Counted from the first letter of the stretch, positions 37,779 to 49,576 are shown. The stretch is DNA of 64,000 nt from Macrotrachela quadricornifera (GCA_022393335.1 JAJEKB010000290.1:124001-188000), one strand, 5' to 3'. Notes: generated by a model from the sequence alone, not told the origin. Translations and numbers: made by a program.

Positions 37779-38229
37779 ATTGAGTTATGAGTAATGGAAT
37801 TTTATCTCACTCGTTGCCTTCTTCATTCGACAGATATTTTCATTCATATGATTGATCTTCATTTTACACATTCTGTCTGTTTTTTTCGAGTATCCTAAAG
37901 TGTCCTGTGTACAACGCCAAAAAACACAGGTTTTTTATACACTTTCTGATCAACTCTGATTTCTGGTGGACCTTTACCTACTCACTCCTTTTCAGACGGC
38001 TTATTTTCTAATAAAATCTTGAAAAATTTCTTATAAAATCTGGAGTTTGTAACATATGATCTATCACGTGGTCAACATGTAAGCAATATGTGATAACCCG
38101 TCCTCCCCACTGCTATTCGATCAAGTGATTTATAAACAATCATAAACAATTATACGCAGAAATTCTCTGGAAAAGGCATTTACTGTCGTAAATCCAACAA
38201 TAGGAAGGGACAAACACTTCCTCAGGTGA

Positions 38230-38372
38230 AAACTTTGGATTGAAATCTATCCTATGACCTTCCTCTAGTCGAAAGGGTATTCTGTGCAAAATTTCATTGC
38301 AGTTGCTCGTACCGTGTTGAAATGCATAGCGAACAAACAGATAAACTTTCTTCTTTATATATATAGATACTA
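38230..38372 (+). repeat. Second copy of the retroelement-like tail
   Basis: GTTGCTCGTACCGTGTTGAA then ATGCATAGCGAACAAACAGA parallels GGTAGCTCGTGTGGTGTCCA then AATGCATAAAAAGCACACAG at 37704-37745. Both run into TTCTTTATATATA. Confidence 0.45.
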
Positions 38373-38458
38373 TACACTGTTGAACCTTGGGTTGGGTTGG
38401 GTAGAAATTTATTTTAATATAGAAAATGGAGCCTAACCCAAGATTCAATAGTGAAATA

Positions 38459-39618
38459 TACAGGATGTCCCATAAATAACTTGGCGATAACAAATTTAAG
38501 TATCTCCGTCAGATGTCGACCGAATGAGCTGAAATTTTTGCCAGTGGCAGAGACATATTCAAAGTTTATATTCATAAAGACTTGCTTAGCAAGACGTTCT
38601 GCTCAGTGTTACTATTGACTTCAACAAAAAAAAATTAATCTTTCACAAATAGGGAAAAAATAATATACTTAACTCTTTGAGGACGGATTTTTTTTTGAAA
38701 ACTGGTTCTTCAATCATTTGATTTTTTTATTTGTTTAGTTTTAATTATAATCAGAATATAAAGGAATAAGAATATAAGTAGTTTTATTTCTCTTTGAGTG
38801 GAAAAGTAAACAAAGTTTGGTCAATAATCTAGAAAATAAAAAGTTTGAGAATTTAAGTGATAATTGTTTTCAATTCTTGTATTTAAAGAGTAAGACATTC
38901 TTCCACTTTAGAGCGAAAGTGGAACGATAAGTCTTTTCCAGAATTAAGATCAATGTAAATTCATCAATGAGAACAGGAGTATATATATACTCAATAGAGA
39001 ATGAGAATATTCTCGAGAAACAGAAGATCAGAAAAGAACAGAGAAATTATGATGTCATGGCACCTTAGCAAGAAGGACAAAGGATATTTGAAAGGGATTC
39101 ATATGAGAGAAGGAATGATAGAAAAGAAAAGTATGAGATGAAACATATAGTTGTTTATGACCTTAATGACCTTACATATTTAATAGTTTAATGTGAACTA
39201 AACAGTTTTTTCTCTCCTGAAGAACAGGTGGGTGAAAAACAACCCACCCGTCCTCAAAGTGTTAACAGAGGGTTTCTCTAGGCATGCCTTTATGAATGTA
39301 AAGCTTGAACATACTTCTATCATTGATACAAAAATCAGTTTGTTTCCTGGTCGTAATGAAGATACTCAATTCTTTTTTCGGTTAAGTGACTTTTCCACTA
39401 CTCTCTATATTGGTTTTTTTCCATATCTGAGAAAAAGTAAAAGTTCTTTTGTTGAGGTTAATAGTGACACTAAGCAAAAGGTCTCGCTAAGCATACCTTT
39501 ATGGATATGGACTTTGAATATGCATCTACCACTGGCAAAAATTTCAGTTCGTTTGGTTGACATCTGACGGAGATATTTAAATTTGTCATCGCCAAGTTAT
39601 TTATGGGACAGTCTATAT
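38459..39618. mobile_element. Inverted-repeat element carrying a nested TTAA element
   Basis: ATGTCCCATAAATAACTTGG (38464) is the inverse of CCAAGTTATTTATGGGACAG (39592). The arms (38459-38640 and 39425-39618) share ATTTAARTATCTCCGTCAGA and GCCAGTGGYAGA. Part of the right arm is duplicated (AGCATACCTTTATGGAT near 39492 and AGGCATGCCTTTATGAAT near 39281). Short palindromes ending AAGATTCAATAGT lie just outside (38395-38455, 39650-39690). The nested TTAA element occupies 38673-39261. Confidence 0.65.
38673..39261. mobile_element. Nested TTAA-flanked element (piggyBac-type MITE)
   Basis: TTAA occurs on both sides (38669-38672, 39262-39265). Termini: CTCTTTGAGGACGGAT at left and, read from the right, CACTTTGAGGACGGGT. 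It is 589 bp and has no transposase. The end sequence and size resemble the element at 51622-52205, and both contain an AGAAATAAG/AGAATATAAGTAG plus TTATTTCT stretch near the left end. Confidence 0.7.
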
Positions 39619-39697
39619 ATGTATATCACTTTCTATATTGAAATGAATTTCCACTCGATCGAACCCAACCTAACGCAAGATTCAATAGTATACTATC

Positions 39698-40270
39698 TAC
39701 CAACGAAAAACCGACTGCAAATCGTATTTTTGATGTATCTTTGGACAGAAATAAGATAGAGAGCTGCGGTTTTCACCTTTAGAAAGAGGAGATAAAGATG
39801 CATGGAATCATATGTTATAGACTTTTCCAACTGGTTTTTCTAAGGTTTTTATTGGAGCTTTTTGTAAAACAATGTTCTTGATAGGTGACTATAATGATTT
39901 TCCAATTATTTTATGTGCATTGAAAGCGCCAATTGAAAATCTATAAAACCGAGCAAGGTTCAGATCCTTAGCTTCAATGGTTCAGAAGTTATAAGTATTC
40001 TAATAGGACCTATAAGCAATTTTTTAGCAATTTCCTGTGGAAAAAAGAACACTTTTTTGCTTTTATTCTTTTTGATAAAACTATTTTTCGGCTACCTTTA
40101 GCAAATAATTATTTTGAAAAGCCTCAAAAAACAATATTTAAAAAAGCTGTAATATACGTTTCGATGCGTCTTGGCCTTCTCTTTCTAGCGATGAAAACCG
40201 CATTTCTCTATATTGTTTCTATAAAAAGATATATAAAAAATACGATTCGCAGTCGTTTTTTTGTTGGTAG
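39698..40270. mobile_element. Short TIR element
   Basis: Inverted arms of about 100 bp: CTACCAACGAAAAACCGACT (39698) pairs with the sequence ending TTGTTGGTAG (40270). CAAATCGTATTTTTGATGTA and GCGGTTTTCA are found in both arms. No coding capacity. It is a MITE-like element adjoining the 38459 element. Confidence 0.65.
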
Positions 40271-40408
40271 TATATATACGTGTATCATTTCCTATATTGA
40301 ACTGAATTTCTCAATACGCTAAACAGTATTCATCCTTAAAATGTATTCTGTATTTATTTATATATATATTTATATATTACATCTATATACTCGTGTTTTA
40401 GGAGCGTT

Positions 40409-40482
40409 GCTTTATCAAATTGAAACTTAGAAAGCAGTTATCGCTTTATCAAATTGAAACTTAGAAAGCAGTTATCGCTTTA
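40409..40482 (+). repeat. Exact 34-bp tandem duplication
   Basis: GCTTTATCAAATTGAAACTT begins at 40409 and at 40443, and GCTTTATC begins again at 40477. The two full 34-bp units are identical. The period equals that of the neighbouring minisatellite family, but the sequence is unrelated. Confidence 0.85.
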
Positions 40483-40639
40483 TCCCTATTTGTCGTACAA
40501 TTGTGTTTTTATTTTTGTAAAAGCTGGTTCCCAGGTATAGACCACTAATAGCATGCGTAAATGCTGTTTCTTAAATAAATGGTATTGTAATGCATACTGT
40601 AGTATGTTGTTGAAAATTTTGAATTTCCTGGAAATAGGA

Positions 40640-40970
40640 ATTTTTCATGTCCTCACTTGAGAACCTAAGGTGCTCCGTGGTATAGTACTTAAGGATTCCA
40701 GAGAATACTCATAGTATAGCAGTTAACGACCTATGGGTAATTCCATAGTATACTACTTAAGGATCCAAGGACACTTTTCCGCAGCAGAGCAGTTGAGAAC
40801 GTAACGCATCCCCATAGTATAGCAGTTGAAGACCTACGGATACCCCATAGTATACTACTTGAGAACCCAAGGATACTCCCATATTACAGCAGTTGACGGA
40901 CCAAGAGTAACTCTATGGTATAGTACTTGAGAACCTAAGAGCATCTCTATAGTACAGTAGATGAGTATCT
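40640..40970 (-). repeat. 34-bp array (minus orientation)
   Basis: About ten units such as CCATAGTATACTACTTGAGA followed by ACCCAAGGATACTC. Units alternate between TACTACTTGAG and AGCAGTTGA forms, suggesting an earlier higher-order dimer of about 68 bp. No inverted arm is found nearby, so it is a solo arm or a decayed element. Confidence 0.75.
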
Positions 40971-40979
40971 GTTAGGATA

Positions 40980-42140
40980 GCAATGGAGGAGATACGTGTA
41001 TCACATGGTATACCATTAGAATGTCCATGTGCCTGCTATAGATGCATTTGGATTGATCGAAAAAACTGACGAATCAGAGAGCGGATAAACGGACCAGGCA
41101 TTTCCGATTTCTATACTCATCCTCTCAGGATTGAGGATAGCTATTATTAAGATATATGCGTGTCTAAAGGTTGTTGAATGATTACTATATTCATTACTTT
41201 TCATTATGTTCTGATGTAAGTAAATGATTGAATGGTGAACAAACTGGTCGTATAAAGCAAAACATGTATGATCTAATCTTATGTTGGGAAAAAAACATTC
41301 TTGCATATTGATCTATATGTGAGAGATGTACTTGATTTTTTTGTCCCTTTTAATATTGTCTTCCATACACAAACAGAAACTTTCTATCAGATAAAATACC
41401 CAGATGTTTTCACATGAAAAAATCTAAAGTGTGTACATGCGAAAACTTCGATGCACATACTTGCAATTATAGTCAACTTTCTTAATTATTCATATCTATA
41501 TGACAGGACAACAGTTGATGTATGTAGACCTGCCGATAATATATTATCCAGAATCCTTTTTTAAAATTTCCTATAAACTGGCTAACTATTTGATATTTTA
41601 CTCATCTTGGTTCGATTAGATGTATTAAATATAGAATATTATCAATAAACAATATTTGTTTGCTTTTTTTGTGGAGAAAAACATTAAAATGATAAATTTG
41701 TTTTCTCTAATAAGTCAGAATTGATTTAACTTAACGATTTATTTTGTTTAATGAAAAATAGTACAAGTAACGTTCGTCAATTCGACTCACTTCACCCTCG
41801 ACTGTCATAGGCAGAAGTATTTTTTTTTATGTGTTAATGTGGGAAGAATTGATCTAACAACTTTATAAGAATAAGCAATTCTAACTTCTTTGATTAAATC
41901 GTAGCCTTCGAGCAAAACTATTTGATCTTTTCCATAAAATTGTTTCGGATAAAATATGTATTTATGAAAGAGCCGTATGAGTTACTCATTACTGTATAAG
42001 GAACCATCATGTTTGTTCAGACTAATACTGGTCACAAACGCTTCTAAAATCTAATTTGTTGAAAAAATCAACCAATCAGTTTTACAAAAGATTGCTCAAT
42101 CCGAGCTAGCCTCATTTATAAGTTTATTATAGGGCTTTCA
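40980..42140. other. Unassigned segment
   Basis: No gene recognised. It includes a 96-codon minus-strand frame (41016-41306) with no identifiable domain, not called. Confidence 0.3.
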
Positions 42141-42149
42141 TAAGGATAT

Positions 42150-43015
42150 GGTTTTTGAACTTTTCCACCAACACAAAGCCACAAACTATCTCTTTCATAT
42201 AACCCTTCCTACAGTCAAGGAAATTAAGTGAACAAAATTTGGTGCTTGACCCAACCAGAAACAAGCAAACAAATTTCATATTTCTAATATGATTTACCTA
42301 CAGGTGAGGAAATACTAGTACACGGCCTACCGCTGCCGCAGTAATAAAGTGCTTGAAGACCTGCAGATACCTTCGTAATATACGGCTTGAAGACCTCTGC
42401 GTACCCCATAATACAACACTTAAGGACCTATAAGTACTCTCTTAATATCGCATTGGAGGCCCTATACGTATCCCCTAATCCAGAACTTGAAGACCTATCG
42501 GTAGCCTCGTAATACAACATCTGACGACCTATGAGTACCCCATTAATATACCACTTCTGTACCTATAGGTACTCCTCTAATGTAGGTATTGAGGATCCAG
42601 GGATACCCTCACATAATAGCCCTTGGGGACTCATGGATACTCCTATATAGTAGCACTTGACGACCTAGGGGTGCCCCTTAACAGTAGTCCTTAAGGACCC
42701 ATGGGTATTCCGATATAGTAGCTCTTGAGGACCCATGGGTATCCCGATATACTAGCTCTTGAAGACCCAAGGGTACCCCTATATAGTACCCCTTGATGAC
42801 CTATGGGTGTCACCGTAATATAGGACTTGATGACCTATGCGTAACATCATAATATAGGACTTGAGCACCTATCGGTAGCTGCAGAGTGTGGCGGAAGACT
42901 TAACAAGATTTTCGAAAATTTAACTGCTAAATGTTTTTGACCTTTGATCCTGACACAGACAGACAAACTATTCTTTTTCATATGACCCTCGCTACAGTTG
43001 AGGGAATAAAGATAA
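42150..43015. mobile_element. 34-bp array bounded by direct repeats
   Basis: About 17 minus-oriented units (42300-42890), for example TATAGTAGCTCTTGAGGACC followed by CATGGGTATCCCGA at 42714 and 42748. Neighbouring units near 42680-42790 are nearly identical, so the array has been homogenised or expanded recently. Similar flanks occur on both sides in the same direction: ACAAACTATCTCTTTCATAT (42180) and ACAAACTATTCTTTTTCATA (42963), both followed by a CCTACAGTYRAGGRAA-like stretch. Confidence 0.65.
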
Positions 43016-44196
43016 TAATTTGACCTTGATCGAATTCAATAAAATATAAATAAATAATTTTTGTAAATTATTTTCTTGTAAATACAAATCCGATTATGAA
43101 TCTAATGGGTTAAAATTTGTAATAATATAAATAAAATTCTCTTATGAAAGATAATATAAAGAGGATATATTTAGTATAACTTAAATTATTAATTATTTAG
43201 GTTAATCGTTTTTATTTATTAACGAAAAATACGTTTAAAATTGTTAATATGCTTTTGTTCAACTCAAGTTTGTTTAAATGAACATATTTATTTATTATTT
43301 AATTAATTAAAAATGGTTTTAGAAATATAAAAATTTGAGTAAATTGAAAGCAGAATGATTGAAATAACTCTATTCTAATTATTGCTTTATTAAAATTTAG
43401 AAAAAAAAGCTTCTAAAGTTTTGATTATTTCTAATTGAGAATGATCATATAAATATGTCTGTGTTAATTTTGAAGATTAAAAAAAAAGTTTCAAGTAAAA
43501 TAATTTGTTTGAATTAACCAATTACAAAAAATAATTTAAAATGAATAAATTTTTCTGATTGTTTGATTAGATTAATAAATTTAAGATAGAGATACATATT
43601 TATATTTTAATTTCAAATGACCAAAATCAATATTTATTCAAATTAATTAAATATGTTTATTTGTTTTACATAAATAGTTTATTTCAGTTTTATTTTTTTT
43701 TAATTATTTAAATCAACCATTTTTATTTATTTTTTTTTTTAAAAAAAACATATTTAACCTCAATGTATATGTATAAATAAATATAAAATGATAAAAAAAC
43801 AAAACTTTGTTTAGAATATAATTTGAAATAAATAAATATAATAATTATATTTTAAATAATTTAAACCATTATATATCTTATATTAACTTTAAAATAATCA
43901 AACTCAATTAATTTTATTTGTTATACATAGAAGAATTTTTTTAATATTAGATATTAATCTGTGTTAACACGTTTAAATATTTATTATTTTGTTTCGAATT
44001 ATATTATATTTAAATATATAAGATCTAAATCGATAAAATAATAAAATTATTTTAATTATTGGATAAAAAAGGCAACTATAGATAATATTATTTATATTTG
44101 ATGAATTTCGAATCGTTAAAATAAATAATTAATATTTATTTAAAGAATAAAAACTGTCTTTATATAATATCGATTAATGAGAAAATAATTTAAATT

Positions 44197-44261
44197 AATA
44201 AATATAACTGAATTATTTTATTTAAAATTGTTTTAAATAAAATAATTCAGTTATATTTATT
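44197..44261. other. Perfect 31-bp hairpin
   Basis: 44197-44227 and 44231-44261 are exact reverse complements around a 3-nt loop. The stem contains the informative word AACTGAATTATTTTATTTAA. Could form a cruciform or an RNA hairpin. Confidence 0.85.
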
Positions 44262-44874
44262 ATTGTTGAAATGAATCATCATTTATCAAGATAAATATAA
44301 TTCGATTATATTTAAAATGATTGTTAATAAACATTTTTTTATTAATATATATATTGAGATAAATTTAGTTTTTCTTTTCAATATATATAATAATTATTCT
44401 ATTTCGTCGAATAATATAGATAAACGATTGTTTATTTACTGTTAATTATTTAATTATTTTAATTCTAAAAATTAAAATAAATAAATCTAATTATCTTTAA
44501 TATAATTGTTTATTTAAACAAATCTAAATAATGAATATTTGAATCAATTAATATTTAAATTAATTATATTATTATTAATTATGATAAAACTATGATTATA
44601 ATAATAGAAAATAACAAATAACAAATAAATTATTTTCTATAAAACAAATAAATAAATAGGGAAATTTCTTTAAAAAATAAATCTAAAGTAATTATTGTCT
44701 TCGTTCATTTATTTATTTAATTCGTTTTTCCTATATGAATTAAATGGAAAATAATTGACTCTTATTATTTATTCTCATATATATATCGACAATAATATTC
44801 TTTTTCAACATCATATTGATAAAACGTTTTTTTTCGATTTTATCTCTAGAATTAATATTGATCTTTGTTTTCTC

Positions 44875-44925
44875 TTTTTCGTCTTATTATCTATATTATA
44901 GTATATAGAAAATAAGACGAAAAAC
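44875..44925. other. Second hairpin in AT block
   Basis: TTTTTCGTCTTATT and AATAAGACGAAAAA pair around an AT-rich, partly self-complementary centre. Confidence 0.7.
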
Positions 44926-44998
44926 CAATTCAATATCTGAACTTTCTCGACATAGAGAAAAATAATCTTAGATTTTTATGTAAATAAATTCAAAATCT

Positions 44999-45090
44999 TA
45001 TACCGCTATACCGCTATACCGCTATAGTGGTATAATAGCGGTATAAGACTCTTATACCGCTATTATATACCGCTGTAGCGGTATAGCGGT
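44999..45090. repeat. 10-bp TATACCGCTA repeat with internal palindrome
   Basis: TATACCGCTA is repeated head to tail and then in the opposite sense (TAGCGGTATA) several times, so the short tract is both tandem and self-complementary. Confidence 0.85.
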
Positions 45091-45091
45091 A

Positions 45092-45754
45092 TAATAGGTC
45101 TAAGGGTGTCACCAAAAAACATTTTTTTGCGAAAAATTTTTTTTTACAAAAAATTTATTTTTTCATAAAAAAATTATTTTTTCACAAAAATTTTTTTTTA
45201 CAAAAAAATTATTTTTTTACAAAAACATTATTTTTTTACAAAAATTTTATTTTTTTACAACAAAATTATTTTTTCACAAAAAATTATTTTTTCACCACAA
45301 ATTAACTGTTTTGCAAAAGATCCGTAAGAAAATTATTTTTAGCCTAGTACCCACTGATCAGTATTTCGTGGCACCCTCATCTCTCACTCGCACCCCTCCC
45401 CCCACTGATGAGTATTTTGTGGCACCCTCACTCAGTGCTATGCCCACTGTATCATGGTACTGAATATTTCTTATAATTTTTGGTAAAAAAGTTAAGCTTT
45501 TGTGGAAAAACAAAGTTTTTGTAAATAAAAAAATTTTTTGTGAAAAATTAAATTTTCTGCAAAAAAAAATTTTTTGTAAAAAAAATTAATTTTCGGTAAA
45601 AAAAATTAATTTTCGGTAAAAAAAAAATTTTTTTGGTAAACAAAAAAATTTTTTGATAAAAAAAATTTTTGGTAAAAAAACAGTTTTTTGTGAAAAAATA
45701 AATTTTTGGTAACAAAATAATTTTTAGCAAAAATAAATTTCTCGTAAACCCTTA
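45092..45754. repeat. A/T-homopolymer minisatellite with inverted halves
   Basis: CTAAGGGTGTCACC at 45099 and ACCCTTAG at 45749 are inverted ends. The left half (45110-45310) is a tandem array of about 18-20 bp units of the ACAAAAAAATTATTTTTTT type. The right half (45478-45740) carries the complementary GTAAAAAAAATTAATTTT-type units. The centre has a direct repeat, ACTGATSAGTATTTYGTGGC, at 45354 and 45406. The 60-codon minus frame rich in FFTKN is an artefact. Confidence 0.6.
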
Positions 45755-45759
45755 GAATT

Positions 45760-46560
45760 CATCATCTAGAATGATTTTGTCGCAAATTGATTTGTTTTTA
45801 AAGAAACTGAATTTGCCGCAAATTCAAATACCCCATCATATGGATTTGAAATGTCTCACAAAAAAAAATTGTTTGACTTTAAGTAGCTAGCACTATTTAA
45901 TCTTTTCCAGTACTATTTAATCAATATCAATAGCTATTTAAAGATTCGCTAACTATTTAATGTATTCACCGACAGACAACAAGTGAAAAAATAAATTAGT
46001 TTAAACAAGTTTAAATAATCATCGACCGTTAAATTGTATTTCGTTTATTAATCAAACATATCTATATCGTTAATTTATTATTCACGTATATATATTCAGA
46101 TTACTGATGATTAGTATTTTTTCCTCATTTTGAGGTAACAAATCCAATTCGAGCAGAGGTTAAAAAAGGAATAATAAATAATTCAATTTAAATAATTTTA
46201 AATAATCAACTGTTTTAAAACTATATTCTCATCATTATGATTGGTGAATATTTTAGAAACAATATTTAATTTTTAGTATGAAACTTTATTAAAGGATTGA
46301 ACCATTTAAGTATTGTAATAGCTGTAAATATTTTTTAAACAATTGAACTTTTACTTATCGATAGCTACTTAAACAAAAAGTTGTACGAATATTGTAGAGG
46401 CGCCTTATTTTAAGTAGCTATATAAAGTTTTAAATTGCTATTATATTTAATTAAAAAGTATCTCTACTCAATAGCTATTTAAACGAATTTAATGAAAAAG
46501 TATCGCTTTTGAGAAGCTACGGGGCGAAGTATGATTATCGTGTGTTGTGTAATTTAAGAG
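45760..46560. other. Unassigned AT-rich segment
   Basis: TAGCTATTTAAA-like words recur (45940, 46370, 46420, 46475), suggesting an old repeat. No gene is seen. Confidence 0.3.
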
Positions 46561-46685
46561 AAATGTACGGAAACCCGTTAGCATTACCCAGGAAACGCCA
46601 TCGGAAGGTGAGCTTGACTAGTTTTCCGCTATATACACTATTTATCCTATATATTTACACTATTTACAGTTGATACTTACAATAT

Positions 46686-49482
46686 TTACAAGACTTCAGA
46701 AAACATCACATTCTTATTTCTGTTTAGTTTCTGATTTTGTTTTTTGCCAATGGTTTGTATGCGAATAGATGCAAGGGAGTACACTCGTGAAAAGGCAATG
46801 TCAAGTTGACCGTGACTTAATATTGGTTCTGGCAGCAGCAGTTCTAATCGAATAAATGTTTGTCCCTGCGATTTTTTGATTGTTATAGCGAATGATAGGC
46901 GAACGGGAAACTGATGCCTGCATAATTTAAATGACAAAAAGCTGTCTGAAGGTTTTAAGCTAACTCTTCGTATGAGAGCTCGGTTTCCTTTGTTGGATTC
47001 TGTCGCAAGTTCGCAATTGATAGTGCGATTATGTAGTTGTTTCACAATAAGTCGAGTTTCATTGCAAACCCCTTGATGGACATTTAAATTACGAAGCAGC
47101 ATAACTACTGCACCAATTTTTAGACTCAGTTTATGAGGAGGCATTCCCGATGATGTCAAACTATTCAAAAACTCGGTGGAATAATTGCTAATATCTTCTC
47201 CATCCTCACATTCGACTTCATCGACACTTGTGTACATCTTTTCTGTGCCAAGCAGACGTTGCTGTACCTGTTCATTTACCATGAGAGCGTGTTCATTTTT
47301 GGGACAGAGAATTATTTTATCTTATAAACTGTGAACATTTGAGAGAGATATGATTGCCGAATTTTTCATCAGCTAAATTACCATCTTATATACAGGCTGC
47401 AAGTAATTCGATTTTGTCATTTTCTCTTGTTGCCAGCTCGCCGTTACCCGACTTAATCTGCCATTCAGAGAACTCTTCTTCGCTTAATACTATCCTCATA
47501 TTTTTGGTAAGACGAATAGTCTTGAAATAATACCATAGCTCTGAGCTCTTCAGACTTGCAGCGACTAGTTGAGACCAGTCTGCAAATCGTACAACTGGAA
47601 GTGCTTGACAAAAATCTTCTCCAAGTATGATTATTTTTCCTCTAAAAGGTACATTAATATTCATTAGATCTCGAAATAATATATTAACTGCCTTCAATGC
47701 ATAGGACAGTGCCATTGGTACTTCCTTTCAGATCACAACGTCAGTCAATTTGATTTTCTCGGCTTCTTTGGTGTTTGGTCAAACACTTGATGTAGATGTT
47801 TGTAAGAGAAGCACAGGAAGTTTGAAGCGGCTATGTGTAGTTCCCCCCCCCCCCCCCCAGACAATAAAGTAGCAGCTATACTGATCCACGCAACTGCTAA
47901 AATACGAACACCTTGTCTTTTGAAGAAATGGTATAGAGTGTTATATAGATACGTTTGTCCTGTACCTCCACGTCCATCGCTGAAGAAACATAAGAGAGTA
48001 GCTGGTGATTTCGGTTTATGACATGCTTCTAGAATTTCATCGACACCTAAATGTTGATCTTCATTCAAGGCTTGATACATCTCTTTTCCCACACGAAGCT
48101 CTTCTTTCCGATTGATATTTTATGACGGCAATCGACATTGGATGGATGATGGTGATATTGCAAAATCGCTGAAACTTCGTCCTTGCGTCATAAGTTTTCT
48201 TTCGACCTCATAGAAAGCCATCGCTTCAACTGTTTTCATGTCAAAGTGGTGCATGAAGTCTTTGGCCATATTTCCTTTCAATGAATTTCATAGTTCTATG
48301 GGACTTTTTGAACTACAATACAGCAGAATCACACAAAAGAGTGTTCGTAGTTGAGATGACATTTGGAAAAGTGCTACTTCACCCAAGCACCTGTCATATT
48401 TAGTATCATCACATAGGAAATCTCGTCTTCTTCCAGCTTCTGCAAACGTAAGACAGATTTCGTCATTTACTTTCTTCAAAGCGTCGAAACTACAAGCACT
48501 TAGTGTATATAACAGTGCAAGACGCAGATACTAGGGTTCAGTATCTTTAGGACTAAACCGAATACATTCTATCAATGACTTTTTCACCTTGCTGTTGAGA
48601 TTTCCATTTGTTATCTCGATTGAAAACAAAGTGGTTTGGAATATCATGATAGTGATACATTCTAGCATTCCGATTATCACGATTTAATTTGAACCATGGT
48701 GTGAGAGTATTGTTCTTTTCGTTTACTCGATCCAATGCCTCTACTTCCTTTCCTTCAGCAAAATAGACTGGCCGCATATTTGGAAGATAAACAGCTAGTT
48801 GAATAATAGAATAGGATTTATCATGTAACGGAAACTCGAAAAGTCTCCATACAGTTTCTGGTACACTAACATATCTACCATCGAGATGAGCTCTAATTTC
48901 GTCCCATTCTAAATTTGTTGCTGAAGTTATTCCTTTCTAAAAAGACCAATCTAATTTAATATTGGCACAATCATGCCCTTTGTAAATATATTTGAAAAGA
49001 GATTTGATGCTTTTAACAGTTGCGCAGACTTCTACATTGATATGAGCATCATATTTTAGTAGCAAGTACGGTTTGTATGAAACTACCCATCGATTGTCAA
49101 CTCCGTATTTTCCTACTTTGACAACTGCTCTCTTATCTCGCCTTCGATGCTGTGAATATCCATCCGTATTTGGAGATGTTTCGGTTCGAAATTCCTTTGG
49201 AAAATTTTCAGCATATTTTCCATTTTCCATACACGGAGAATTTTTGTTTAATACTCCACATGGTTCGTGAATCATATGGCTCTTTACAATTTCATGTAAT
49301 CGAGGACATTGAACAGAATCTGGTACCTCACTTGACACGATTCGATCGATGCAGTTACTACCTCGTAGCTTGTTCTCGTCTGCCAAAATGATGAGCATAT
49401 GACAATGAGGTAAGCCTCGCTTTTGAAATTCAATCATAAAAACGTGAGCTACTACTGTATAGTATTATTAGATACTCTGTTG
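46686..49482 (-). pseudogene. Helitron Rep-helicase (RepHel), decayed
   Basis: This is a rolling-circle transposase: an HUH endonuclease nicks the DNA and the PIF1-type helicase unwinds it. From high to low coordinates: EFQKRGLPHCHMLIIL with the HUH motif HCH (49407-49399); SIKSLFKYIYKGHD (about 48990), where the family's first catalytic Tyr of KYLFKY is Ser; RPVYFAEGKE and LTPWFKLNRDN (48690-48777); YDRCLGEVALFQM (about 48370); Walker A GRGGTGQT with Lys changed to Gln (47957-47955); Walker B degraded to stop-K-E-V-P-M (47730-47715); GEDFCQALPVV; MLLRNLNVHQG; IKKSQGQTF; IAFSRVYSL. A tract of 16 G on the coding strand (47843-47858) sits in the LPGGRT motif and shifts the frame: HSRFKLPVLL resumes in another frame. 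Several stops occur, for example 48937-48939. The N-terminus upstream of about 49482 is missing. Confidence 0.9.
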
Positions 49483-49576
49483 GCATAATTGTAGTATGTT
49501 TATGATCGAACCTAATCTTTCACTCTTTTCATTTTTATTTCTTTCAAACCAACCTGTCCAATTGTTTTGATTTTAT

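Larger units (their letters stand above)
43030..44990. repeat. AT-rich block, copy 3
   Basis: Nearly pure A/T with no frame. Landmarks shared in order with copy 1: TTATTGGATAAAAAA (about 44057), TGAATTTCGAATCGTTAAAA (about 44101), AATAATATTCTTTTTCAACA (about 44791). Two strong hairpins lie inside (listed separately). Confidence 0.5.

Noticed and set aside
45548..45730. FFTKN-rich 60-codon minus-strand frame
   Set aside because: Translation of an A/T homopolymer minisatellite.
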